Position numbers and translations under genes: made by a program. A DNA stretch of 13,420 nucleotides from Deltaproteobacteria bacterium (GTDB lineage Bacteria; Myxococcota_A; Polyangia; Polyangiales; Houyiibacteriaceae): positions 1 to 13,420 of the forward strand of contig QMMB01000032.1 in the NCBI GenBank assembly GCA_003647035.1. The letters run 5' to 3'. Positions 5,301-13,142 of the stretch are shown here, in pieces. The first letter of the stretch is position 1, and each line of letters opens with the position of its first letter. The notes under the pieces are model-generated. The model was not told the origin of the DNA and did no database searches. It worked only from the letters and a program-made list of their open reading frames with translations.

Positions 5301-8300
5301 TGCGTTGGCTGTCTCGCCTCGCCAGTTGGTTCTTGGGGTGGCCGATCATCGCGCTCGTGTCGGTGGTGGCGAGTGTGCTGTTTCATCTGGACACCGGCCT
5401 CGGCCGCAAGCTCGGCCGGGACATGCTCAACGAGTTTGTATCCGACCAGATGGTGGGCACCCTACACGCCGGTTACATCACTCAGCTTCGGCTGTGGCAC
5501 ACGATCGTCAAGGATACGTTCGTCTATGATCCTGACGGGAACGCGATCATCTACGGCGAGACGGTGGAGATTGGCATTGACCCCATCGCTGCGCTTCGTG
5601 GCCGCCTGCGCTTCTACTATGGCGACCTCACCAACGGCTGGGTCGACCTGATCGACGACGGCGAAGGCGCGCCGACTTTCCTCGCCGCTTTCGAGGCGGC
5701 CGATCAAACGCCGGCCGAAGGCGAGCCGTTCCACGCGATCATCGACAACATGGACCTGCGCAATCTCGAGGTGACTGGCGAGTTGCTTGGGCTCGAGGGC
5801 CTTCGCGTCGTCGACCTCGATGCGAAGGGCCGAATGGAGTTCTTCTGGATCACCGACATCGAGGTTTGGTCGGCGGAGGGGCGCATCGTGAGCCCGTTTC
5901 CATTCGAAGCGAGCCTCGACAACGTCGTCGGCAGCGTCCACACGGACGCGCGAGGCGCACAGGTCACCGCCGAGGCAAGTCGCGAGGACGAACACATGAC
6001 CGCCGAGGTGGTGTACCGCCCCCACGAAGACAGTGCCCCCGAGGACCCGTGGGATCTGGACCTGTTCGTTCGCGTGGAGCCGATCAGCGCTGAGACACTG
6101 TACGACGTCGGGTTCGATTGGGCCGAGTCGCTCAAGGGGGAAACGACCGGCTGGGTGCGCCTCTGGGGTCCGGAGCAGAACTATCGTCTGCAGGCCGACC
6201 TCAACACGGCCGGTGGCCGCGCTCGCATCAAAGGGGAGCTGCCGAGCGAAGGCGTCACCCGAATCGAGATTTCCAGTCCAGGGGCGAGGTTGGCGGAGGT
6301 GATGGGCGGCGTGCCCGATGTCGAAGTCAACGGCCGAATCGAGCTGAGCAGCGACCCGCAGGACGAAGGCGTGCTGGGCATCGAGATTGAAACCGAGGGC
6401 TTCAGCTACGAGAACCTCCACGTCCCAGCGTTCATCGCAAAGATCCGGGCGCGTGACGACGGCATCGACATCGATTCCGTGCAAACCCGATACGCCGGCG
6501 GTGACCTCTACCTGGACGGGCACGTCGAGTACGAGGGCATCACGGAGATTCACGCACGCGGCAACATCCCCGAGGTGAGTGACGACCCCAATTTCCAAAA
6601 GTACGCGGAGGGAATTGAGGGAAGCGCCGAGTTCGATCTGCACATTCGCCAAACGGTACGCGATGACTTCGAAACGAAGGGGTGGGTGCGCTTCGATCGC
6701 TTCGACTACGGCGCGATCAGCGCACACTTCTTGATCCTCGAAGGGCGCATTTGGGGCGATCCGCTGAAGCCCAAGGTCGACCTCGAGCTCGACGGCGCCG
6801 CGGTTCGTGTCGCCGGGTATCCCATCGGCAACGGACAGGCGCTCCTGACCGGAGGCCCTGACGCCTACACCGCCAACGGAGAATTCACGGCCCGGGGCAA
6901 CCGACGAGCGGAGTTTCAGGCGCGCATCGAGGTCAACGAAGGGGTCTACCGACTCGACGTAGACACGATTGAGCTAGCGGTGGCTGAACACTCCTGGCGA
7001 GGCTCGGTGAACAACGCCACCCTCGACCCTGACAGAGGGCTTTCGTTCGACCGGATCCTCATGGGCAGAGGGCTTCAGCGCCTCGAGGCGCAAGGCGAAT
7101 GGCTCTTCGACGGACCCGACGACATCCGCGCTGACCTAGAGAACTTCGACCTGGCCTTGTTGAAGATCCTCTACCCGGAGAACGCGCCAGATCTCACAGG
7201 CGGCGTCGATCTGCACTTCGAGTTTCGCGGCGACCTCGACAAAGCACCCACCATCGTCGCCGAGGGTACGTTGACCGACGCCAACCTGTGGGACATCGCT
7301 CCCGTCAACGCCGCATATCTGATCCACTATGACAGCGGTCTGCTGAACGCGGACGCCCAGGTCGACCTCGGAGGGCGCGGAAACTTCACGCTGAGCACGA
7401 CGGGGTTCGTCGAACCCAGTGCGGGCGGTATCGGGGCGTCGCTGCGCGAAGGCGTCTACGAAACGACGCTGAGCACCGGCGCGATGGACCTCACGTTACT
7501 CGAGCTCCTTCTCGAAGAGGACACGCCCGACGTCCAGGGCTACGCGGACGCTATCATTCGATTCTCGGGGCCCATCGACGCGCCCGCCTTCAAGGGCACC
7601 ATCGATATTCCGGGCCTCATCATCGAGGGCTGGGGACCGGTCGAGTTCGGATCGAAATTCCGCTACGAGTACGGTGCACTGCTTGCCCAGCTTCGGCTGG
7701 CCGACGACGAAGGCGAGCTCCTCGAGACCGAAGGAAGCGTACTTCTCGACCTGGTCCACCTGGTGCAGGAGCCGGGCGAAGCGATAGAGGCTCTCGCGAC
7801 ATCGCCGTGGCGACTCTCTGTGCGCCTGCCGCCACGACGCTTGAGCTCGTTCCCCAAGACACTCAGCGATCGCCTCGTTCCAGATGCCGACCGCCTACAG
7901 CTCGCCGCCAGCCTCACGCTTGCCGGCGGTGCTTTCCGAACTCGCGGAGATTTCCATTCCAGCTTCGACTGGCTTTCGGATTCTTCCGAAGGCCTTTGCG
8001 GAAGCGAGTCCAATCCTCGCGCCACCGTGAAAGCGCACTTGGAGGACGGCCTCACCGAGATCACCATAGACGGGGTAGTCGGAGCCACGAAGGTACTCAA
8101 CCTCGAGGCGACCTCGGAGACACCGCTCGAGGAATGGCTGCAGAACGCAGAGATCCCGTCCTGGCCGGTGACTCGTGTCAGCGCCGACTTCTACGAGGCT
8201 CCAACCGAAAACCTCCCCTACCTATGCCGCTACGCTGCCGGCGTCCTGAGCGCACAACTCAAGGCGACCGGCTTATTCAGCGACGACCCGAAGCTCGCGT

Positions 8301-9907
8301 TGAAGATCAAAGCCGACGAGCTGCGGGCGCGAAGGCTCGAACCCGCCCGCCGAACCGGGATGGTAAACACCATTGTCGAGACGCCGCCCTCGCGGACTCG
8401 GATCTCCGCCGGGTACGAAGATGGTATCGGCGAAATGGACGTCGACATGCAATGGTGGAACGGAGGCTCGACGGCGATCTCGGGAAAGGTTCCCCTGGTA
8501 TGGGACAGTAGGCACCCCGTTCCCGTCCTAGCGAAGAGGGGCGACGTGCACGGTCGAGCAGACTTCGACCGGATGCCGCTACAAGCAGTACTCGCGTGGA
8601 TGGCAGGCGTGGTCAACGTCGAAGGTATTCTCCAAGGCAGCGTGACGGCACAAGGCCCGGCGCGGGATCCGAGCTTCGTCGGGAGCGTCGAGCTCTCCGA
8701 CGGTCGCGTCAATCTGCGCAGCGTGGGCCAGACTCTCGAAGACGTGACGGGGCGCGCCATCTTCGACGAGGATGGCGTCTCGATCACCGATTTGCGGGCC
8801 ACCGATACGGGCGGGGCGGCCGAGGTCGACGGCCGAGTTGCCTTCAAAGAGCTGCGGCTCAACAGGGTGGACCTCGTCGTACAAGCGGACACCTTCCCGG
8901 TGCGCCAGGAGGGGTCGATCATGGCGCGACTCGACGGCAGCGCCCGAATGATCGCGAAGTTCGGAGATGACGGCCTAGAGGGCGAGCTCCGGCTGGGGAA
9001 GCTCGAAGTCGACATTCCGGAAGGCTCCGCGACACCACAAGACCTCGAACGGCATCCGGAAGTGTTCTTCATCGGGGAGACCTACGAACCGGTCCGACGA
9101 ACCAGCGCCTACCACGTACAGCTGAAGATTCGGTCCGAAGATCGGTTGATCATACGCAGCAAGGACCAGGGGTTCTACGTCGAGGCGACCGCGAAGCTGG
9201 ACACCAGTATGGCCGAAGAGTTCACTGTCGAAGGGTCGGTCAACCTGCAGAGGGGCAGCTTCCAGGTGTTCGGGAAGCGGTTCGACATCCGCTCCGGAAG
9301 CATGGTCTTCGACGGAGACCCCGAGATGGACGCCAAGGTCGACCTCGTCGCGCGTCACTCGCTCCGCGGAAGCAATGACACCGTCACGGTCACGGTGTCC
9401 GGTCGCCTGAGCGACCCGACGATCGAATTCAAATCGAGTGTGCCCACGAGCAGCGAAGCCCAAGTCATCGCCCTTCTCGTCACAGGCACCACGCGACAGC
9501 AACGCGGGGTCAACACCTCCACGGCCCAAGCCTCACAGGACACCTCTAATTTCCTCACAGGGGTCGCGGCAGGCCTCTTCTCGGCGTCCTTGCAATCGCA
9601 GTTCGGCGGATTTGCGCCGACGTTCGGCATCCAGCAGGGACAGGGCCTCTCGGACGACATCGAGGGGGACACAGCCGTCCAGGTCGGCTTCAACGTAGAC
9701 AGTGTGCTCCCAGACAATCTCCCGATCCGTGGTCTGTACGTCGAAGGGCAGTTTGTGGCGCGGCGAAACGAAGGCGGTCCGAACACGACCGCGCAGGCAC
9801 AGCGTCCTGGTTTCTTGATCGAGGCTCTGTGGCCACTAAACTTCGTCACGACGGGCACGTTCGCCCCTCCCTCCAACTGGAGCCTCGACGTGACGTGGGA
9901 GCCTTGA
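5300..9907 (+). CDS. tamB: Translocation/assembly module protein TamB (AsmA-like, DUF490 C-terminus)
   Basis: This 1535-residue protein has one N-terminal membrane helix (about 11-28) and then a very long, acidic, beta-strand-rich periplasmic body. The C-terminal TamB domain covers about 1150-1535. It includes the LQRGSFQVFGKRFDIRSG strand pair (M-V-F at 1335-1337), a TVSGRLSDPTIEF segment, and SSEAQVIALLVTG before a Ser/Thr-rich loop and the final strands. TamB proteins bridge inner and outer membrane as a long hydrophobic groove. They work with TamA in autotransporter assembly and, as AsmA-like proteins, are implicated in phospholipid transport. It is longer than the roughly 1260-residue E. 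coli protein. The start ATG 5300-5302 shares its first base with the tamA stop, so translation is probably coupled. It contains only two cysteines, C900 and C976, close enough to suggest a disulfide. glmM starts seven bases after its stop. Confidence 0.92.
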   Translation: MRWLSRLASWFLGWPIIALVSVVASVLFHLDTGLGRKLGRDMLNEFVSDQMVGTLHAGYITQLRLWHTIVKDTFVYDPDGNAIIYGETVEIGIDPIAALRGRLRFYYGDLTNGWVDLIDDGEGAPTFLAAFEAADQTPAEGEPFHAIIDNMDLRNLEVTGELLGLEGLRVVDLDAKGRMEFFWITDIEVWSAEGRIVSPFPFEASLDNVVGSVHTDARGAQVTAEASREDEHMTAEVVYRPHEDSAPEDPWDLDLFVRVEPISAETLYDVGFDWAESLKGETTGWVRLWGPEQNYRLQADLNTAGGRARIKGELPSEGVTRIEISSPGARLAEVMGGVPDVEVNGRIELSSDPQDEGVLGIEIETEGFSYENLHVPAFIAKIRARDDGIDIDSVQTRYAGGDLYLDGHVEYEGITEIHARGNIPEVSDDPNFQKYAEGIEGSAEFDLHIRQTVRDDFETKGWVRFDRFDYGAISAHFLILEGRIWGDPLKPKVDLELDGAAVRVAGYPIGNGQALLTGGPDAYTANGEFTARGNRRAEFQARIEVNEGVYRLDVDTIELAVAEHSWRGSVNNATLDPDRGLSFDRILMGRGLQRLEAQGEWLFDGPDDIRADLENFDLALLKILYPENAPDLTGGVDLHFEFRGDLDKAPTIVAEGTLTDANLWDIAPVNAAYLIHYDSGLLNADAQVDLGGRGNFTLSTTGFVEPSAGGIGASLREGVYETTLSTGAMDLTLLELLLEEDTPDVQGYADAIIRFSGPIDAPAFKGTIDIPGLIIEGWGPVEFGSKFRYEYGALLAQLRLADDEGELLETEGSVLLDLVHLVQEPGEAIEALATSPWRLSVRLPPRRLSSFPKTLSDRLVPDADRLQLAASLTLAGGAFRTRGDFHSSFDWLSDSSEGLCGSESNPRATVKAHLEDGLTEITIDGVVGATKVLNLEATSETPLEEWLQNAEIPSWPVTRVSADFYEAPTENLPYLCRYAAGVLSAQLKATGLFSDDPKLALKIKADELRARRLEPARRTGMVNTIVETPPSRTRISAGYEDGIGEMDVDMQWWNGGSTAISGKVPLVWDSRHPVPVLAKRGDVHGRADFDRMPLQAVLAWMAGVVNVEGILQGSVTAQGPARDPSFVGSVELSDGRVNLRSVGQTLEDVTGRAIFDEDGVSITDLRATDTGGAAEVDGRVAFKELRLNRVDLVVQADTFPVRQEGSIMARLDGSARMIAKFGDDGLEGELRLGKLEVDIPEGSATPQDLERHPEVFFIGETYEPVRRTSAYHVQLKIRSEDRLIIRSKDQGFYVEATAKLDTSMAEEFTVEGSVNLQRGSFQVFGKRFDIRSGSMVFDGDPEMDAKVDLVARHSLRGSNDTVTVTVSGRLSDPTIEFKSSVPTSSEAQVIALLVTGTTRQQRGVNTSTAQASQDTSNFLTGVAAGLFSASLQSQFGGFAPTFGIQQGQGLSDDIEGDTAVQVGFNVDSVLPDNLPIRGLYVEGQFVARRNEGGPNTTAQAQRPGFLIEALWPLNFVTTGTFAPPSNWSLDVTWEP

Positions 9908-9914
9908 AGCAAGT

Positions 9915-11288
9915 ATGAGCCGTACATTGTTCGGAACCGATGGCCTTCGCGGCCTCGCCAACCGCGGTGACATGACGCCAGAGATGGCCTTTCGCATCGG
10001 GGCTGCGATCGCGTATCGAGCGGGCAAGCGTGTCACGCACACGCCCAGAATCGTCGTCGGCAAGGATACCCGGCTCTCCGGGTATCTGTTCGAGACGGCG
10101 GTGGCTTCGGGCATCTGCGCGCTTGGCGGCGAAGTGATGCTGTCGGGACCGCTTCCGACGCCCGCAATTGCGCACCTCACGACGAGCATGCGTGCAGATG
10201 CCGGCGTGGTGATCAGCGCGTCTCACAACCCGTACCAGGACAACGGGATCAAGATCTTTGGCTCAGACGGGTTCAAGCTGCCCGACGAGGTCGAAAAGGA
10301 CATCGAGGCGCTGATCTTCGGAACGGAGCTCGACAGGAAGCGGCCAACCGGGACGCGTGTGGGCAGAGCGGAGCGCCTAGACGACGCGCCTGGACGCTAC
10401 GTAGCGTTCGTCAAGGCCTCGTTTCCAGACGAGCTGACGCTCGAAGGCCTGAAGATCGTGGTCGACGCGGCACACGGCGCCGCCTATCGGACCGCGCCGC
10501 TGGTCTTTTCAGAGCTTGGCGCCGCGACCCATGCGATTGGGGTTCGTCCGAACGGCAAGAACATCAACCACAACGTCGGCGCGCTACACCCGGAAACCTG
10601 CGCGCGCGAAGTACGAAAGCGTGGCGCAGATCTCGGCATCGCTCTCGACGGTGATGCCGACCGCATCATCATGATTGACGACAAGGGCAACCAGATCGAT
10701 GGCGACGTGATCATGGCGTTGTGCGCGACGCGTATGCTCCGCGCCAAGCGTCTTCGTCGCAGGACTCTGGTCGCCACCGTGATGAGCAACCTTGGCCTCG
10801 AGCGCGCCATCGAAAAACACAACGGCAAGTTGCTGCGCTGCCAGGTGGGGGACCGCTATGTCGTCGAAACGATGCGAAAGCGGGGTTTGAACTTCGGCGG
10901 AGAACAGTCCGGACACTTGATTTTCCTGGACCACGCGACCACCGGCGACGGCCTGATTGCCGCCATGCAGGTGCTCGCCATCGTGCTGCGCGAAGGTCGC
11001 CCCCTCTCGGAGCTCGCCAGGGAGGTGATGGACCGCGTTCCGCAGGTGCTGGTCAACGTCACCCTGCCCGATCGCCGGCCCTTGGAGGATCTTCCCAAGA
11101 CGTCGCTCGCCATCGCCCGCGCGGAGAAAGCTCTCGGTAAGAAGGGCCGCGTGCTGGTTCGTTGGAGCGGCACCGAACCCAAGCTCAGGGTCATGATCGA
11201 GGGCCCCAAACACGACCGAATCAAAGCCATGGCCCAAGACATCGCCGCCCAGGCCAAGAAAGAGGCTACTCGCCTAGCAGCACGGTGA
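9915..11288 (+). CDS. glmM: Phosphoglucosamine mutase GlmM
   Basis: GlmM converts glucosamine-6-phosphate to glucosamine-1-phosphate, a cytoplasmic step toward UDP-GlcNAc for peptidoglycan and LPS. The 457-residue protein begins MSRTLFGTDGLRG. The active-site serine is S103 in ISASHNP, matching S102 of E. coli. The metal loop is DGDADR (245-250), the sugar loop GEQSGH (329-334) and the phosphate loop RWSGTEPK (416-423). All four alpha-phosphohexomutase domains are present at normal length. Serine at the loop and the GlmM-type N-terminus separate it from the PMM/PGM branch. It starts seven bases after the tamB stop with no strong Shine-Dalgarno (upstream bases read GAAGCAAGT), so it is probably expressed from the tamA-tamB message. 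Its last 23 bases overlap the 3' end of the opposing cdaR. In many bacteria glmM instead follows cdaR in the same direction. Confidence 0.97.
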   Translation: MSRTLFGTDGLRGLANRGDMTPEMAFRIGAAIAYRAGKRVTHTPRIVVGKDTRLSGYLFETAVASGICALGGEVMLSGPLPTPAIAHLTTSMRADAGVVISASHNPYQDNGIKIFGSDGFKLPDEVEKDIEALIFGTELDRKRPTGTRVGRAERLDDAPGRYVAFVKASFPDELTLEGLKIVVDAAHGAAYRTAPLVFSELGAATHAIGVRPNGKNINHNVGALHPETCAREVRKRGADLGIALDGDADRIIMIDDKGNQIDGDVIMALCATRMLRAKRLRRRTLVATVMSNLGLERAIEKHNGKLLRCQVGDRYVVETMRKRGLNFGGEQSGHLIFLDHATTGDGLIAAMQVLAIVLREGRPLSELAREVMDRVPQVLVNVTLPDRRPLEDLPKTSLAIARAEKALGKKGRVLVRWSGTEPKLRVMIEGPKHDRIKAMAQDIAAQAKKEATRLAAR

Positions 11289-12216
11289 TGAGGGCGGGCT
11301 CGAGGTCGAGCACCTCGATTTCGTCGGGCAAGCCGCGAAGCTCGACGGGCACCGCCAGTGCACCCTTCTTCAAGGGGACATCGCTCAAGTTGACGATGGC
11401 CAGCACGGACGCCGGATTGAGTTGGTCGACGATCGCCTCGGGACCGCGAATACGTGCGGTGATCGCGCGAGGGCGTAGCGCGCGCGGCACGACACCTTCG
11501 GCGTCGACTCGCAGCGGCGACAGAACTCGCTCTTTCATCTTGGGCTGAACGCGTAGAGTCACCAGGACGGTTTGATCTCCGAACGTCGTGTTGGCCGGCG
11601 CACCGACGAGCGGAACCTCCCGCTGTACGACGCCGTCCTCGAGCTCGGTGACGTCGATCTCCATCGAGCGGACGGTGCGCATCGAGTTGACCACATCCCG
11701 GGGCCCATCGACCCGCATCGTTTCCGGAAACACCTCGGGCTCTCCTGCCCATTCGAGCCCCGCGGGGAGCTTCCCGTCGAGCGAGACCTCGACCGGAAGC
11801 TCACGGATGGCGCGAGGCACCCACTTGAACACCAACGAGGGTGGAACGACCTGCATCACCGACACCCCCGTCGGAAGGTCGAATATCTCTTTCTCGAGGT
11901 AGTACCGCGACTCGTCCTTCGTCTTGAGGCTCACGTCGACCGGAGGCAGGTTCTCTTGCCGGATCGCATTGAGCCGGGCCCTGCTCCCCTTCAGGCGCAC
12001 TCGAACCCGGTCCGGGACCTCGGTCACGAGGATCATGTTCTGTGCGTCGGCCGGCGGCTGTACCACCACGCCGACGTACACGTTTCGCTCCATGTCCTCT
12101 GCGCCATGCACCAACGAGAGCATGAGGATGGCGAGGCCGAGCGCGCCGGCCTTCAACCCGAGGTTGCCGGTGAAGAAGACCCGGACAGTGTGAAGCAGGT
12201 CGACGAAAGCGCTCAC
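11266..12216 (-). CDS. cdaR: YbbR-domain protein CdaR, membrane partner of CdaA
   Basis: This 316-residue protein has a short cytoplasmic N-terminus, one membrane helix (about 22-38) and three YbbR-like repeats on the outer face of the inner membrane. The repeats lie at about 45-125, 136-230 and 231-315. Each has the pattern of a strand pair followed by P..V.VRG/LKG or RV.GP..(V/I)V..(M/L), for example MRVDGPRDVVNSM and ITARIRGPEAIVDQL. CdaR binds and modulates the diadenylate cyclase CdaA in Firmicutes. Here the role is inferred from the domain and from direct coupling to cdaA. The start is GTG at 12214-12216, overlapping the cdaA stop by four bases (GTGA), with an AAGGA ribosome site six bases upstream (12223-12227). 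It ends inside the opposing glmM, a 23-base tail-to-tail overlap with no room for a separate terminator. Confidence 0.92.
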   Translation of the reverse strand: MSAFVDLLHTVRVFFTGNLGLKAGALGLAILMLSLVHGAEDMERNVYVGVVVQPPADAQNMILVTEVPDRVRVRLKGSRARLNAIRQENLPPVDVSLKTKDESRYYLEKEIFDLPTGVSVMQVVPPSLVFKWVPRAIRELPVEVSLDGKLPAGLEWAGEPEVFPETMRVDGPRDVVNSMRTVRSMEIDVTELEDGVVQREVPLVGAPANTTFGDQTVLVTLRVQPKMKERVLSPLRVDAEGVVPRALRPRAITARIRGPEAIVDQLNPASVLAIVNLSDVPLKKGALAVPVELRGLPDEIEVLDLEPALITVLLGE

Positions 12217-13142
12217 GAAGTTTCCTTGGCCTTCTTGACCGTAATCACCGCTTCTGTACTCTGCGATCGGCCCGGTTCAGGAGGCACCAGCGTGTTTCGG
12301 CGGTCGGCGGCTTTGCGGCGGCTGCGCTTGGGCGCGTAGAAGAGGCCGTAAAGCGCGTCCCGTAGCGAAGCCACGTCGAGATTGCGGACGATGTTGCCGT
12401 CGAAACAAAGTGAAATCGCTCCGCGCTCTTCGCTGACCACGACGACCACCGCGTCGGTCTCCTCGGTGATGCCGATGCCAGCGCGATGTCGCGCGCCCAA
12501 TGAGCGATCGCCACCGGCCGATCCCGCCATCGGCAGAAACACCCCGGCCTGCCAGATACGCCCCTCGCGGAGCACGACGGCGCCGTCATGCATGGGGTTC
12601 TCGAAGCTCGGGACGAAGATACTGTGCAGTAGCTCTTTGCTGACTGCTGCATCGACCTCTGTCCCGCGTTCGATGAATTCGTCGAGGGCCGCACCTCGCT
12701 CGAACGCGACCAACGCACCGATGCGCTTCTGCGCGAGCGTCCCTACGGCCTTGATGACTTCTTCGATCGTCTGCGTCTCTTTGGCGGTGCGCTGCCCGCG
12801 AAGCAGCGGGCGCCTTCCCATTCGCGCCAGCGCACGCCGGATGTCCGACTGGAAGATGATGACGACGATGATCGCGAGGTAGGCGAGCACCGAATCGAGG
12901 ATCGTAGTGACGGTCACAAGCCCCGCGCGACGGACGAAGAGGTAACCGACGAACACGAGACACAAGCCGATGGCTACCTGCATCGCGCGCGTACCGCGCA
13001 AAATAACCAGTGCCCAGTAGATGAGAACGGCTACCAAGCCGATGTCGAGGCAGTCGTGAATCACGTCCCATGGGGTTCTCTGGAAGAAGCCCACGAAGCC
13101 GTCGCCGAGTGCGCTCAGCACGGTGCTGAGGACTTCGATCAC
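12213..13142 (-). CDS. cdaA: Diadenylate cyclase CdaA (c-di-AMP synthase)
   Basis: CdaA condenses two ATP to c-di-AMP. The 309-residue protein has the CdaA layout: three N-terminal membrane helices (about 33-49, 55-70 and 80-97), a linker helix and a cytoplasmic DAC domain (about 110-245). The first catalytic motif is DGA (186-188, in MHDGAVV). The second is RHR (218-220), in LGARHRAGIGITEETDA. Compared with the common GTRHRAA form, the residue before RHR is A rather than T, and RAA is RAG. A 40-residue basic, poorly conserved tail follows (270-309). The start is GTG 13140-13142, overlapping the folP stop by four bases (GTGA), with GAGGG six bases upstream (13149-13153). The cdaR start overlaps its stop in the same way, so folP, cdaA and cdaR appear translationally coupled. 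c-di-AMP commonly controls potassium and osmolyte transport and cell-wall homeostasis. Its targets here cannot be read from the window. Confidence 0.95.
   Translation of the reverse strand: MIEVLSTVLSALGDGFVGFFQRTPWDVIHDCLDIGLVAVLIYWALVILRGTRAMQVAIGLCLVFVGYLFVRRAGLVTVTTILDSVLAYLAIIVVIIFQSDIRRALARMGRRPLLRGQRTAKETQTIEEVIKAVGTLAQKRIGALVAFERGAALDEFIERGTEVDAAVSKELLHSIFVPSFENPMHDGAVVLREGRIWQAGVFLPMAGSAGGDRSLGARHRAGIGITEETDAVVVVVSEERGAISLCFDGNIVRNLDVASLRDALYGLFYAPKRSRRKAADRRNTLVPPEPGRSQSTEAVITVKKAKETS
12223..12227 (-). promoter_or_regulatory. Ribosome binding site (AAGGA) deciding the cdaR GTG start
   Basis: AAGGA lies six bases before the GTG at 12216, inside the 3' end of cdaA. It supports the GTG start that overlaps the cdaA stop rather than an internal start. 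Confidence 0.65.

Noticed and set aside
5462..6727. 421-codon minus-strand frame opposite tamB
   Set aside because: Its composition (Val/Asp/Leu-rich) is that of a codon-complement shadow, and the plus strand has a continuous TamB protein through the region.
8230..9072. 280-codon minus-strand frame opposite tamB
   Set aside because: The translation is Ser/Arg/Pro-rich with no recognisable motif and lies entirely within conserved TamB coding sequence.
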